Shown here in pieces: positions 35,822 through 44,737 of a stretch of 64,000 bases of DNA; position 1 is the stretch's first letter, and each line of letters starts with the position of its first letter. The notes beneath the pieces are model-generated. The model was given only the letters and a program-made list of their open reading frames with translations, made no database searches and had not been told where the DNA came from. Position numbers and translations under genes: made by a program. The stretch lies in assembly GCA_024742665.1 (NCBI GenBank), contig JANSYA010000001.1, positions 186,001 to 250,000 on the forward strand, given 5' to 3'. Origin of the DNA: a bacterium. GTDB taxonomy: Bacteria; Spirochaetota; Leptospiria; Leptospirales; Leptonemataceae.

Positions 35822-36511
35822 TCAGCTGCCGCGATTCTTCACCGGACGGAAGGGATAGAGCCACGCCGAGAACGAGGGCACCTGTCGCGTTTGAATCCAG
35901 AGCTTGCCTTTGCCCGAGAAGCGCGCGACGAAACCTTCGCCTGAAAGAAAGAGCGATTTATAGCCGCCGACTTTCGTGACTTCGTAGTCGAGACCTTCGG
36001 TGAAAGCGACGATGTGACCCGTGTCGACGACGTACTGGCCGTCCACGTCGAGCTCGATCATGCCGCCGTAGGTATTGAACCACAGATCGCCGGGACCGGA
36101 GCAGCGGATTAAAAACAGAGATTCGCCGGAAAAGAAACCTTTGATCATTCCCTGCCACTTGCTTTCGACGGCGACGTTCATGCCGGATGCGACGTAAGCG
36201 GAATTTTGCAGATACATCGTTTCGCCGTCTTCTAAGTATACGTGTTCTAAATCGCCGGGGGCGCCGGGAGCCACCGCGATTTCGCCGGGGCCGTTTTCGG
36301 CGGTGAATTCGTTGATGAACAGAGACTCGCCCGTCAGGAAGCGACTGAAGCCGCCGCGCATCTTCGTTTTCATTTTGATGTTCGTGTCCATCGCGGCCAT
36401 AGCGGAGGCCTCGACTTTCAGCGTCTGGTTCGCGGGGATCGTTACCCAGGTCATGCTGAAGTCGGGTTTGCAATCCATGCGATATTCGTAGTCGGTTTTC
36501 GTTTTATCCAT
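35822..36511 (-). CDS. AIM24/TIGR00266-family protein, copy 3
   Basis: A 229-residue beta-rich protein of the AIM24 family, the third of three consecutive paralogues. Typical motifs are VEASAMAAMDTNIKMKTKMRGG, LTGESLFINEFTAE, FFSGESLFLIRCSGPGDLWF and GEGFVARFSGKGKLWIQTRQ. No signal peptide. Family members are widespread in bacteria and include a mitochondrial inner-membrane protein; the bacterial function is unknown. The gene lies 94 bases after copy 2 in transcription order and is the last in the M48-AIM24-AIM24-AIM24 set. Confidence 0.9.
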   Translation of the reverse strand: MDKTKTDYEYRMDCKPDFSMTWVTIPANQTLKVEASAMAAMDTNIKMKTKMRGGFSRFLTGESLFINEFTAENGPGEIAVAPGAPGDLEHVYLEDGETMYLQNSAYVASGMNVAVESKWQGMIKGFFSGESLFLIRCSGPGDLWFNTYGGMIELDVDGQYVVDTGHIVAFTEGLDYEVTKVGGYKSLFLSGEGFVARFSGKGKLWIQTRQVPSFSAWLYPFRPVKNRGS

Positions 36512-36605
36512 AATGCTGTGCTCGAATGTACTGTTCGGATGATTCAGGCGTCATCGTGTCGCCGCGTTGCCGTGCTTGAGAGCTGTCGCTTTTGTCAGTC
36601 GTTGA

Positions 36606-37283
36606 TTATCGCGGTCTGAGCTTCGGACCGACGGCCGCGCCGAAGGAACTCGCGTTGTGGGACTGACACCAGACCGTGCCTTTGCCTTCGAAGCGCGTAA
36701 TCAGACCTTCGCCGCCGAGAAAAGAACCGATCAGCGACTTGCCCGCTTTGGAAATCGTAAAATTGAGCGTTTCGTCGAAGGCGACGATGTGGCCGGTGTC
36801 GACGATATAGGCGCCGTCGACTTCGATCGGATAGATCGCGCCGAAAGCGCTCAGCACGATTTTGCCCGCGCCGCTCATCTTCAGCCAGAACATGGATTCG
36901 CCGGAGAAGATCGATTTGAATCCCTGCCAGTCCATATCCATCTGGATCGATTTTTCGGCGGCGAGAAAACTGCCGCTCTGGACGATTAAGGTTTCGCCTT
37001 TTAATTCATGGGCCAGCAGATCGCCCGCAAGCACCGGGCTGACCCAGACTTCGTCGCCGTCGGCGGAAGCGGTGAAGTGATTCAAGAAGAAGCTTTCGCC
37101 GGCGATCATGCGCTTGAGAGCCTTGAGCACGCCGCCTTTGCCTTTTTGGTAGGTGCTGGTCTCGATGTTTACGTTGCCGCTCATGGCGATCATCGATCCG
37201 GCTTCGGCGGTGACGCTTTCGCCGTTCGCCATCTTGAGGCGGGCGGCTGCGTTTCCGGGGCTGTGTTCAATCGTAACGTTCAT
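36606..37283 (-). CDS. AIM24/TIGR00266-family protein, copy 2
   Basis: A 225-residue paralogue with the same layout: VTAEAGSMIAMSGNVNIETS, MIAGESFFLNHFTA, IFSGESMFWLKMSGAGKIVL, GSFLGGEGLITRFEGKGTVWCQ. The repeated G-E-S/G-L pattern occurs at regular spacing, as in a double beta-trefoil-like or beta-roll fold. Copies differ strongly in sequence, so they are old duplicates rather than recent ones. 72 bases separate its start from the stop of copy 1 upstream. Confidence 0.9.
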   Translation of the reverse strand: MNVTIEHSPGNAAARLKMANGESVTAEAGSMIAMSGNVNIETSTYQKGKGGVLKALKRMIAGESFFLNHFTASADGDEVWVSPVLAGDLLAHELKGETLIVQSGSFLAAEKSIQMDMDWQGFKSIFSGESMFWLKMSGAGKIVLSAFGAIYPIEVDGAYIVDTGHIVAFDETLNFTISKAGKSLIGSFLGGEGLITRFEGKGTVWCQSHNASSFGAAVGPKLRPR

Positions 37284-37355
37284 ATTCGTTCCTGTAAAAT
37301 TTCGTGGAGCCTGGTTTGCGTCGCGCGATCAGCGTACGCGGCTTAAGTCGTCGGC

Positions 37356-38024
37356 TCAGAGCCGCGGATTGACCCAGCCGGCCAGCCCGCTCAGGCTGCG
37401 GCTCTGGAGTATGATCGTGCCTTTGCCTTCGACCCGGGTTACCAGGCCTTCGCCGCCGAGAAAGCTGGCGATGATGCCGCCGGCCAGCTGCACTTTCAAT
37501 TTCATCGAAGGTTGATACGCGACCAGATGCGCCGTGTCCACGATGAATTCGCCGTCAATGTCGCGCTCGAAGAGGCCGCCGTACGCTCCGTACCACAGAG
37601 TGCCGGTGCCGGTCACCATCAGCTTGAACAAACCTTCGCGACCGATGAAAGATCCGAAGCCGGCCCATTTAATGCCAAGTTTAACACCCGGAGTCGAGCT
37701 GACGTAAGCGCCGGGTTGCAAACACAAACCCTGATCCGAATCGGCATTGAGCTGAACTTCTCGCACTTCGCCCGGAGTGGCCTGCACGAGAGTCACGCGT
37801 TTCGTCGAGTCGGTGTTGTTCGTAAACTTATTAATGAATAAAGATTCGCCGCCGAGAAATTTCTTCAACAGTCCGGAAAAGAAACCGCCGTTGAACGAGG
37901 TTTCCATGTCGAGATCGGCCGCCATGCTGGCCATCGCGTCGGATTCGGCGATGACGCTTTCTCCCGGTTCTAGATCGATGTGAATATAGCAGAACGAAGG
38001 TTGGCCTTTGATTTCAGATTTCAT
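37356..38024 (-). CDS. AIM24/TIGR00266-family protein, copy 1
   Basis: A 222-residue paralogue. Its ATG overlaps the stop of the M48 protease gene by four bases (ATGA), so it is co-translated with the protease. Motifs VIAESDAMASMAADLDMETS, FLGGESLFINKFTN, GREGLFKLMVTGTGTLWYGA and SFLGGEGLVTRVEGKGTIIL match the family. The tight link with a membrane protease suggests that AIM24 proteins here assist or guide membrane protein quality control; this is inference. Confidence 0.92.
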   Translation of the reverse strand: MKSEIKGQPSFCYIHIDLEPGESVIAESDAMASMAADLDMETSFNGGFFSGLLKKFLGGESLFINKFTNNTDSTKRVTLVQATPGEVREVQLNADSDQGLCLQPGAYVSSTPGVKLGIKWAGFGSFIGREGLFKLMVTGTGTLWYGAYGGLFERDIDGEFIVDTAHLVAYQPSMKLKVQLAGGIIASFLGGEGLVTRVEGKGTIILQSRSLSGLAGWVNPRL

Positions 38025-39241
38025 AAACTCTGTGCGACTCTTTTTTGGAATTTTCGGAAGTCCAGGGGGAAACGAATGTAAGCCGATTCGTCCGCTTCGG
38101 ATTGTTCAAGCAATTTTTGCATCGCTTCAATTCGCGCTCCCGTGTCCGGATGGGTAGATAAAAAATCGGGAATGCCCAGGTCTTCGGTGCCGGTGGCTTC
38201 TTCGACGTCTTCGGTCATCGCGTCGTTCATCTCTTCCTGGGCCGCCTGCAGCTTGCGAAACATTTCGACCATACCCCGCGGATTGATGCCTGCGTCGCGC
38301 ATAAAGGCCAGGCCGACCTCGTCGGCGTCGCTTTCATGATCGCGAGAGAATTTGAGCGTCAGCAAATAGGAACCGTTGTCGAGAATGACCGCCATGAGTC
38401 CCTGCATGTCTCCCAGAAAGGCCTGTGCCAGCAGATAGATGCCGAGAGTCGAGACGAGCTGCCGCATGCTGTGCTGCTGCGTAACATGCGCGATTTCATG
38501 GGCGAGCACGCCCGCGATTTCATCGGGGCTTTCCGCCGCGAGTATTAGACCGGAGTGAATCGCGACTTTGCCGCCCGGCACGGCGAAGGCGTTCAGCACC
38601 GGATCGCGCACGATATGAAATTCATAGTTGTATTCGCGTTCGCTGCGCTTGTTGACGGCGGCCACGAGCGGGTCGGTGATTTTCGCCAGATCCTTTAAGA
38701 GCGCTTCGTCTTCGATCAGCCGGCCGCCCGCCGTCACCTGGGTGAAGGCGAGATCGCCCAGCTGCTCTTCCCATTCGATCGGAATCTGCGCGGCCACCGC
38801 GCCGACCAGCGGATCCTTCAGGAAGGTCAGGGCGTAGAGCGCCAGCATCACGGCCGTGATTCCCGCCGCCACGGACAGCCAGCGTCCGCCGCGTTTGCGC
38901 CGCAGGCCCGCGAGCTGCTGCTGCATGCCCGGGCGTCGATTCAGGGCGGGGTCTTTCAGAATCGCCGGGTCCGCCGTGTGCAGAGTGCGTTCGGGATGTC
39001 GCGGATGAGTAAAGAAAAACAGGCGGCCCGCCGCGCCGCCGGGTTTCGCCTGCAAACCATCTAAGGGTAGAGTCAGGGGCAGAGTCAGGCTTTCGCCGGA
39101 GTCCGTATCGAAGCGCAGGCCGCCGCTGCTAATCGATAGCCGGCCTGCCGCCCGGCCGCGAGGCAGTTCGGGGTCGAAAGCGCCGCCTTCATATTGGGAG
39201 CTGGACTCACCAGGGCGATTGTTAACGGTAGCAGGAGACAT
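38021..39241 (-). CDS. M48-family membrane metalloprotease
   Basis: A 406-residue zinc protease. Residues 1-100 are a soluble N-terminal module of unknown type (ELPRGRAAGRLSISSGG, then FFFTHPRHPE). A transmembrane helix at about 121-140 (WLSVAAGITAVMLALYALTF) precedes the protease domain with His248-Glu249-x-x-His252 (LAHEIAHVTQQHS) and the third ligand Glu in SRDHESDADEVGLAFM. It resembles the HtpX/BepA/LoiP group acting on membrane or outer-membrane proteins. It leads an operon with three AIM24 paralogues and is divergent from the HAD gene. Confidence 0.92.
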   Translation of the reverse strand: MSPATVNNRPGESSSQYEGGAFDPELPRGRAAGRLSISSGGLRFDTDSGESLTLPLTLPLDGLQAKPGGAAGRLFFFTHPRHPERTLHTADPAILKDPALNRRPGMQQQLAGLRRKRGGRWLSVAAGITAVMLALYALTFLKDPLVGAVAAQIPIEWEEQLGDLAFTQVTAGGRLIEDEALLKDLAKITDPLVAAVNKRSEREYNYEFHIVRDPVLNAFAVPGGKVAIHSGLILAAESPDEIAGVLAHEIAHVTQQHSMRQLVSTLGIYLLAQAFLGDMQGLMAVILDNGSYLLTLKFSRDHESDADEVGLAFMRDAGINPRGMVEMFRKLQAAQEEMNDAMTEDVEEATGTEDLGIPDFLSTHPDTGARIEAMQKLLEQSEADESAYIRFPLDFRKFQKRVAQSL

Positions 39242-39308
39242 GACGGAACCTCACGCCCAGCGAAATTGAATTGCCGTATTCTGAAAAGAATTATATACTC
39301 GGCACCCT

Positions 39309-40112
39309 ATGATGGAACTGGCTCGCCGAAATCTGGCGCAATGCGAAGGACTTCTGCTCGACTTAAACGGCGTATTTTACGTCGACGATGCGGCGATCCC
39401 GGGCGGGCGCGCGGCGATTGAACGGCTCAGGTCGCGCGGTCTGGCCTGTCGCTTTACGACGAATACGACGACCTCCTCGCTCGATACTCTGCATCGCAAG
39501 TTGAACAGTCTCGATCTGCCGATTCAGAAAGATGAGATCTTCACGCCGGCCCAGGCGGCGGTCGTTTATATCCGGCGCGAATTCGGCGACGACCCGGCCT
39601 TGCATCTCTTGCTCGACGAAGATACGAAGCGGGACTTCGCGGACTTTCGCCAGGATCATACGAATCCGGACGCGATCGTTATCGGCGACATCGGCGATCG
39701 CTGGAATTACCAGATCATGCAGCGACTCTTCGAAATGGTGACGACCTTCGGCGCGCGCATCATCGCTCTGCACAAGGGCCGCTACTGGCAGGCGGGCGCG
39801 CCGTCAGGGCTGCGCCTGGACATCGGCGCCTTTATCGCCGGCCTGGAATATGCGACCGGCAAGCCGGCTGTCGTGATCGGCAAGCCGGAGACTTCTTTTT
39901 TCGAAATGGCGCGAGCGGATTTGAAACTGTCCGGCGAGTCCCTGGCGATGATCGGCGACGACATTGAAAGCGACGTCGGCGGCGCGCAGCGGGCCGGTCT
40001 GAAAGGCATCCTCGTAAAGACCGGCAAGTACCGCCCCGAGATGGTGGCGCGCTCCGCCGTGCGGCCCGACGGCGTGCTGGAATCGATCGCTGACCTGGCG
40101 CATTTGCTTTAG
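39309..40112 (+). CDS. HAD-family phosphatase (subfamily IIA)
   Basis: A 267-residue hydrolase. Motif I is LLLDLNGVFYVDD, unusual in having Asp-x-Asn rather than Asp-x-Asp, a variant known in LHPP/HDHD2-like proteins; motif II is RFTTNTTTSS; the C2 cap sits between; motif III/IV is VVIGKPETSFFE and MIGDDIESDVGGAQRAG. Relatives dephosphorylate phosphoamino acids, nucleotides or phosphohistidine. Substrate unknown. It sits 32 bases ahead of the GST gene and is probably co-transcribed with it. Confidence 0.9.
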   Translation: MMELARRNLAQCEGLLLDLNGVFYVDDAAIPGGRAAIERLRSRGLACRFTTNTTTSSLDTLHRKLNSLDLPIQKDEIFTPAQAAVVYIRREFGDDPALHLLLDEDTKRDFADFRQDHTNPDAIVIGDIGDRWNYQIMQRLFEMVTTFGARIIALHKGRYWQAGAPSGLRLDIGAFIAGLEYATGKPAVVIGKPETSFFEMARADLKLSGESLAMIGDDIESDVGGAQRAGLKGILVKTGKYRPEMVARSAVRPDGVLESIADLAHLL

Positions 40113-40144
40113 GCGAACTGTCTGGAATACGGAGCGCCCATACG

Positions 40145-40918
40145 ATGAAGTCTTCACCGATTAAGTTATATCAGTTCTGGTTTTCGCATTTCAACGAAAA
40201 GGCTCGCTGGATCCTCGACTACAAAGGCCTCGAATACGAAACGGTTACTTTCGCGCCGGGTATGCACTTTAAAGGAATGCGGGCCGCCACCGGCCAGACT
40301 TCGACTCCGGTCGCGCAAATCGGCTCAGAAAAAAATAATAATAACGAGTTTGTCGTCGGCTCCGGCGCGATCGGCGAACGCGTCGACGTCCTGGGATCCG
40401 GCCCCGCTCTGCTACCCGAAGATGCGAAGCGACGCCAGGCAGTTCTCGAAGACTGCACCTGGTTCGATCGCAAGATTGGCGGATTGCACCGGCGGAGTCT
40501 GTTTCACTTTCTATTCGAACACGATCGCGGTTCCGTGGCGGCGCTCTTCGGAATCGCGCAGCCCTTCGCGCGCCGTTGGTTTTATACGCTTTCGATGCCG
40601 ATGCTGTGTCCGGTCCTGCGCAAGATGGATCAGATCAACGCGGAGACAGCCGCCCAGGGCGAAGCGAATATCGAAGCGGCGCTGGCTCGCGTCGCGCAGG
40701 CGGACGCCGGATCGGGATATCTGCACGGCGACGCCTTCAGTCTGGCCGATCTCACGGCCGCCGCTTTGCTTTTTCCCGTGGCGCTGCCGCCGGAGCTTTC
40801 GTTTAAGATTCCGCCGCGGGCCCGGCCGGCCTTAGAAGCGTGGCGAGATCGCTGGCGGGATTACGCCGGAATCGAATGGGTGCTGCGTATGTTTCGCGAG
40901 CATCGCGGGCGACGCTGA
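40145..40918 (+). CDS. Glutathione S-transferase family protein
   Basis: A 257-residue GST. The thioredoxin-like N-terminal domain starts IKLYQFWFSHFNEKARWILD, with the usual catalytic Ser/Tyr position near residues 10-14 (SHFNEKAR); TPVAQIG holds the cis-proline. The all-helical C-terminal domain ends LHGDAFSLADLTAAALL, the standard N-capping box. An inserted Asn tract (GSEKNNNNEFVV) after the cis-Pro region is odd. The reaction is unknown; many such proteins act in detoxification or maleylacetoacetate-type isomerisation. Confidence 0.88.
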   Translation: MKSSPIKLYQFWFSHFNEKARWILDYKGLEYETVTFAPGMHFKGMRAATGQTSTPVAQIGSEKNNNNEFVVGSGAIGERVDVLGSGPALLPEDAKRRQAVLEDCTWFDRKIGGLHRRSLFHFLFEHDRGSVAALFGIAQPFARRWFYTLSMPMLCPVLRKMDQINAETAAQGEANIEAALARVAQADAGSGYLHGDAFSLADLTAAALLFPVALPPELSFKIPPRARPALEAWRDRWRDYAGIEWVLRMFREHRGRR

Positions 40919-40939
40919 GTCAGGCCGCGTTCTTAGCTT

Positions 40940-41737
40940 TTATGCGTCGATCGTTAGCGCGACGGAGATCAGGGCGATGGAATTTAACACCAGGTGCATG
41001 GCGATCGGTATATACAGCGATCCGCTGCGCCAGCGGGCGACGCCGATGACGATGCCCAAGACGAAGATCGTTACGATGTCGTGGATTTCGTACTGCATGT
41101 GAATGGCGGCCCAGATTACCGCCGGAATCAAAATCGCGCCGGCCGGCCCGACCGGAGAGCGCGAATAACCTTCGAAGACGAAGCCGCGAAACAAGATTTC
41201 TTCCCAGAGCGGCGCCATGATCACAATCGCCGTCGCGAATAAGACCATCGAACCCGCGGTGCGATAGCTTTCTTCGATGAAAGTTGAAGCGACCGGAAAG
41301 TCCAGGAAGTACTTCGCGTAGTCGGCGGCGACCGCGGCGGCGATGCCGATCGCGCACCACAGGGCGAGGGTCTTGAGCGAAACCGGTCGTAGCGCCAGGT
41401 ACTCGCGAACGCCAGGGCCCCGGGTCCAGGCGAAAAACAGCGTAAACAGGATGGCGGCCGGCGCGGTCGTAACGGTTACGATCCCCAGAAAAAATCCGTC
41501 CATCACCATGGCTTCGATCGCTTCGGGAGTGAGATCGCCGCCGGTAGCCTGTACGTAAACGATCAGAACCACGGACTGGAGAATGCCCCAGGCGACGATG
41601 ATGATCAGCGCGAAGAGGCTGGTCAGCCAGAAACCATAGGGGCGCGATTTGCGCAGCGCCTTCGCGTTCGCCGGGTCTTCAGGCGTCGGGGCGATCGCCG
41701 CGTCGGGATTGGCGTAAGGATTCTGGTTTTCGTTCAT
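40940..41737 (-). CDS. CPBP intramembrane metalloprotease
   Basis: A 265-residue membrane protein with about eight hydrophobic segments. The glutamic-type intramembrane protease motifs of the CPBP (Abi/Rce1) family are present: APLWEEILFRGFVFEG (EExxxR), WAAIHMQYE (first His) and AMHLVLNSIAL (second His). Rce1 cleaves prenylated CaaX proteins; bacterial relatives act in bacteriocin self-immunity or membrane protein turnover. Its ATG overlaps the stop of the REC-cyclase-like gene by four bases, so it is the last gene of the chemosensory set. Confidence 0.93.
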   Translation of the reverse strand: MNENQNPYANPDAAIAPTPEDPANAKALRKSRPYGFWLTSLFALIIIVAWGILQSVVLIVYVQATGGDLTPEAIEAMVMDGFFLGIVTVTTAPAAILFTLFFAWTRGPGVREYLALRPVSLKTLALWCAIGIAAAVAADYAKYFLDFPVASTFIEESYRTAGSMVLFATAIVIMAPLWEEILFRGFVFEGYSRSPVGPAGAILIPAVIWAAIHMQYEIHDIVTIFVLGIVIGVARWRSGSLYIPIAMHLVLNSIALISVALTIDA

Positions 41738-43293
41738 GGATTCAGAATTTTCACGGGCGCGTAGGCCTCTGTGCCGGAGATTGTGCGCGCGCTTTCCGCG
41801 AACTCCGTCGAGCCGGCCGCCGCGTCGCGTGTGTTTTGATCGACCAGGCAGCTCGGACAGTCGTCATCGGCTTCGCCGGCTTTCGCTTCGACGATATGCG
41901 CGATCAATTTACGCGCGACGAGCAGCGCGTCGCCGACGAAAGACAGTTCCCGCCGGCGAAAGGAGCCGGCCACGGCCGCCAGCACATCCCCCGTGGCGAT
42001 CCCGATCGCGTAACGGAAAGGCACGTCGGATTGAAAGGGCGCCAGATCCGGATCCACGAACATGTCGAAGTACTGATTCAATTTGATCGCGCAGTGCGTC
42101 GCCTGAGCGGCTCCCTGCGGATCGCCGTCGGGATAGCCGAAGGCGGCGAGCATGCCTTCGCCGCCGATCTCCGCGATCGAGCCGCCCGACGATATCGTCA
42201 TCTCCATCATATCGTTGAGCACGCTGCTCAGGATGCTGGCCGCTTCGCCGTCGGCTTCCGCGAGAAACGCGTCGAAGCCGGCGCTGAGGTCCACGCGCAG
42301 CAGCGTCATCGTCGCGCGATGCACGGGCAGGCGCTCTTCGACTTCCGCGGGGGTGTGTTCTTTTAAGAATTGCGATTTCAGCTCTTCGATGTGCTTCTGC
42401 CCGAAATAGGAGGCGATCATTTGCTGGCAGTAGCCGAGTTCCTGGCGCAAGCGTCCGATGCGATAGCCCTGATTGCGAATGGTCAGCAGCGTCGTTAATC
42501 GCGTGTGCAGTTCGCGCAGCTGCACCGGCACCATTAGAAATTCTTCGACGCCGCATTCGGTCGCCTGCTGCAAAACCGTCTCGTCATAGTCGGGGGTCAA
42601 AAGGATGATCGGAATATCGACCAGATCCGGAGCGGAGCGCAGATCGCGGATCAAAGCCAGAGCGTCGAAGCCGGGATCGGAGTCAGCGGAGCGATGGACC
42701 AGAATCACTCGCGGAGCCCAGGTGCGGATCAATTCGACGGCCGAGGACGGTTCGCGGATGCCGCGCATTTGAATGCCGGTGCGCCGCACGTACTCTTCGA
42801 TCGCTTCGTGCCGGCGCGGATTTTCGTCGATCAAAGCGATGCTCGCTTCCGGCGGCACGCGATGAACGGTATCCTGCAGCGATCGCGCGAAACGGTGGCG
42901 CGTAACGCCCGCGCGAACGCGTCGCCGCAATTCGCGTCCGGACACGCTGCCTTTAACGATATAATCCTGCGCGCCGAGAGACATGCAGCGTCGTTCCGTT
43001 TCCACTTCGCGATTCGAAGTATGCACGATGACGGGTACGTCCAGTCGGCGCGTGGCGATTTGAATAAATGTTTCCAGCCCGTCGCTGTCCGGAAGGCCCA
43101 GATCGAGGATCAGTGCGTCGATGGCGCCGTTCTGGATATAAGACATCCCGGCGGAAAGTCGACCGAGGGCCCGAATGCGAAAGCTCAGGCCGTCCGGTTC
43201 GTCCGGATATTCGCGCAGCAGGTTGTGGCGAATCAGATCGACCGCCATCGGATCGTCTTCCAGCAGAAGAATATTTAGCTCTTGTGGTTCCAA
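41734..43293 (-). CDS. REC-pseudoREC protein with degenerate nucleotide cyclase domain
   Basis: A 519-residue soluble protein. REC1 (about 6-130) is complete: acidic pocket 12-14 (LEDD), phospho-acceptor Asp64 (LILDLGLPDSDG). A second receiver-like unit (about 150-280) lacks the acceptor Asp (RVILVHRSADSDPG) and is probably a pseudo-receiver. The C-terminal part (about 320-500) is a class III cyclase-like domain: first metal Asp is kept in LLRVDLSAGF, but the second is Glu (IGGEGMLAAFG), and the transition-state Asn and Arg positions appear altered (FVGDALLVARKL instead of GDAVNVAAR). It is therefore likely non-catalytic and could bind a nucleotide or another cyclase. Coupled to the CPBP gene. 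Confidence 0.85.
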   Translation of the reverse strand: MEPQELNILLLEDDPMAVDLIRHNLLREYPDEPDGLSFRIRALGRLSAGMSYIQNGAIDALILDLGLPDSDGLETFIQIATRRLDVPVIVHTSNREVETERRCMSLGAQDYIVKGSVSGRELRRRVRAGVTRHRFARSLQDTVHRVPPEASIALIDENPRRHEAIEEYVRRTGIQMRGIREPSSAVELIRTWAPRVILVHRSADSDPGFDALALIRDLRSAPDLVDIPIILLTPDYDETVLQQATECGVEEFLMVPVQLRELHTRLTTLLTIRNQGYRIGRLRQELGYCQQMIASYFGQKHIEELKSQFLKEHTPAEVEERLPVHRATMTLLRVDLSAGFDAFLAEADGEAASILSSVLNDMMEMTISSGGSIAEIGGEGMLAAFGYPDGDPQGAAQATHCAIKLNQYFDMFVDPDLAPFQSDVPFRYAIGIATGDVLAAVAGSFRRRELSFVGDALLVARKLIAHIVEAKAGEADDDCPSCLVDQNTRDAAAGSTEFAESARTISGTEAYAPVKILNP

Positions 43294-43300
43294 TGTGAAA

Positions 43301-43666
43301 TTAGAGGATGTGTTGAGCGATGGCGTCCAGCAGGACGTCCTGGCGAAAGGGCTTTTCCAGCCAGGCTTTAATGCCCTGACTTTTGATTTCCGCTTCGTGT
43401 TCTTTGCCGGACTCGGTAGTCAGCATGATCACCGGCAGGTGCGATTTGCCGTCGGTTTCCCGCAGCCTGGTGACGAATTCCAGTCCGCTCATGCCTTCCA
43501 TATTTACGTCGCAGATGATGAGCGAGAGTTCGTTTTCCTGCGTCGCGTCCAGGCCTTCGGTTCCGTTGCGCGCTTCGATCGGATCGAAGCCGGCTTTTTT
43601 GACCGAAGAGACGACGACTTTGCGAATAAAGTCGGAGTCATCGATTATTAAGATTTTTTTGGACAT
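43301..43666 (-). CDS. CheY-like response regulator (copy 4)
   Basis: A 121-residue receiver domain with Asp9-Asp10 in the acidic pocket, phospho-acceptor Asp53 (ICDVNMEGM), Thr in MLTTESG and Lys in LEKPFRQ, so it should be phosphorylatable. It precedes the REC-cyclase-like gene by 7 bases and follows the membrane coiled-coil gene by 48. Its likely phosphodonor is the CheA of this cluster. Confidence 0.94.
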   Translation of the reverse strand: MSKKILIIDDSDFIRKVVVSSVKKAGFDPIEARNGTEGLDATQENELSLIICDVNMEGMSGLEFVTRLRETDGKSHLPVIMLTTESGKEHEAEIKSQGIKAWLEKPFRQDVLLDAIAQHIL

Positions 43667-43714
43667 CTGAGTTCTCTCCGTGTTCTGGTGGATAATTTTG
43701 CGTTGCTATTGTGT

Positions 43715-44737
43715 TTATGTATGCTGATTGATGTAGCTGATTTGCGCCGAGCTGCGGCTGAGATGTTCGGTCTTATCGTTCACAGTTTCGATCAGGCTGC
43801 GGAGATTTTCCGTAAGCCCCGCGACTTCTTCAATATCGCGGCTGTGCATGCGAATGTGCTGGTCCAGGTCGTGATTCTTTTCTACGTCGACCAGCTCCTT
43901 GATATCCGTCAGTCGGCTCCAGGAGTCGTACGACTTTTCGAATAGCTTCTCGGATAACGAACCCAGCTGGTGGCTCATATGATCCAGTTCGTTCACCAGC
44001 TTTTGCTGAGTCGAAAAGGTGTCTTTTAGCTGCGAAGTCATGCGGACGTTGTTTTCGATCAGCTCTTTAAATACGACGCTGCCGAACATGATCGGCACCA
44101 GCAGAGGCGCCGCCGAACGGATCACTCGCGCGGCGCCGGTCAGGCCGTCGGCGTAGACGCCGTAAATATTACAGAGCTGAACGACGATGATCGAGAGAAA
44201 AGCGATCGATAGCCGCAGGCGGTACTTTTTGCGATGTTTCGCGTTCAGGTAGATGATGTAGGTCAGAACGAGAATGAAATAGATCGAAAACGAAAGCTGG
44301 AACGAAGAATTTTCGAAGAGCATCCCCTCTTTGAATACCGACAGCCAGCTGATTTGAATCGGCGGATAGGCGATGATAATACCGATTACGTTGGTCCAGA
44401 AGAAAGTCTGGAATACGTCTTTGCGCGTGATAAATTCGTAAATAAAAGCGTGGGCGAGGGCCAGCACGACGATCACGAACATGCTGTTCAAAAGCAGCGG
44501 AAAAAACGACTGCGGCGCTTCGATGTCGTAGAAGATCAGCAGGCTGTACGCGACGATCGTCGCGACGTTGATGATCGTAATACTGCTGCAGGCGGTCAGC
44601 TTAAAGATCAAGTCCGCGTTGCGCGTGCGAATATATTCCGCCGTTAGAATATAGATCATCATCAAAAAGAGAACGGCCTGCAAAAAATGCAGAAAGGCCA
44701 GTCCTCCGTTCGATTCCAGGAATTCCAGGAAAGTCAT
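43715..44737 (-). CDS. Multi-spanning membrane protein with coiled-coil tail
   Basis: A 340-residue protein with seven or so hydrophobic helices in its first 230 residues (for example FLQAVLFLMMIYILTAEYI and SMFVIVVLALAHAFIYEF). After them comes a cytoplasmic tail of about 110 residues, strongly helical (LKDTFSTQQKLVNELDHMSH) and reminiscent of the long helices of chemoreceptors but without their methyl-accepting tip. Its ATG overlaps the TauE/SafE gene's stop by four bases. I recognise no family. Placed among CheY-like genes, it could be a receptor accessory protein that inserts into the chemosensory array. Confidence 0.78.
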   Translation of the reverse strand: MTFLEFLESNGGLAFLHFLQAVLFLMMIYILTAEYIRTRNADLIFKLTACSSITIINVATIVAYSLLIFYDIEAPQSFFPLLLNSMFVIVVLALAHAFIYEFITRKDVFQTFFWTNVIGIIIAYPPIQISWLSVFKEGMLFENSSFQLSFSIYFILVLTYIIYLNAKHRKKYRLRLSIAFLSIIVVQLCNIYGVYADGLTGAARVIRSAAPLLVPIMFGSVVFKELIENNVRMTSQLKDTFSTQQKLVNELDHMSHQLGSLSEKLFEKSYDSWSRLTDIKELVDVEKNHDLDQHIRMHSRDIEEVAGLTENLRSLIETVNDKTEHLSRSSAQISYINQHT

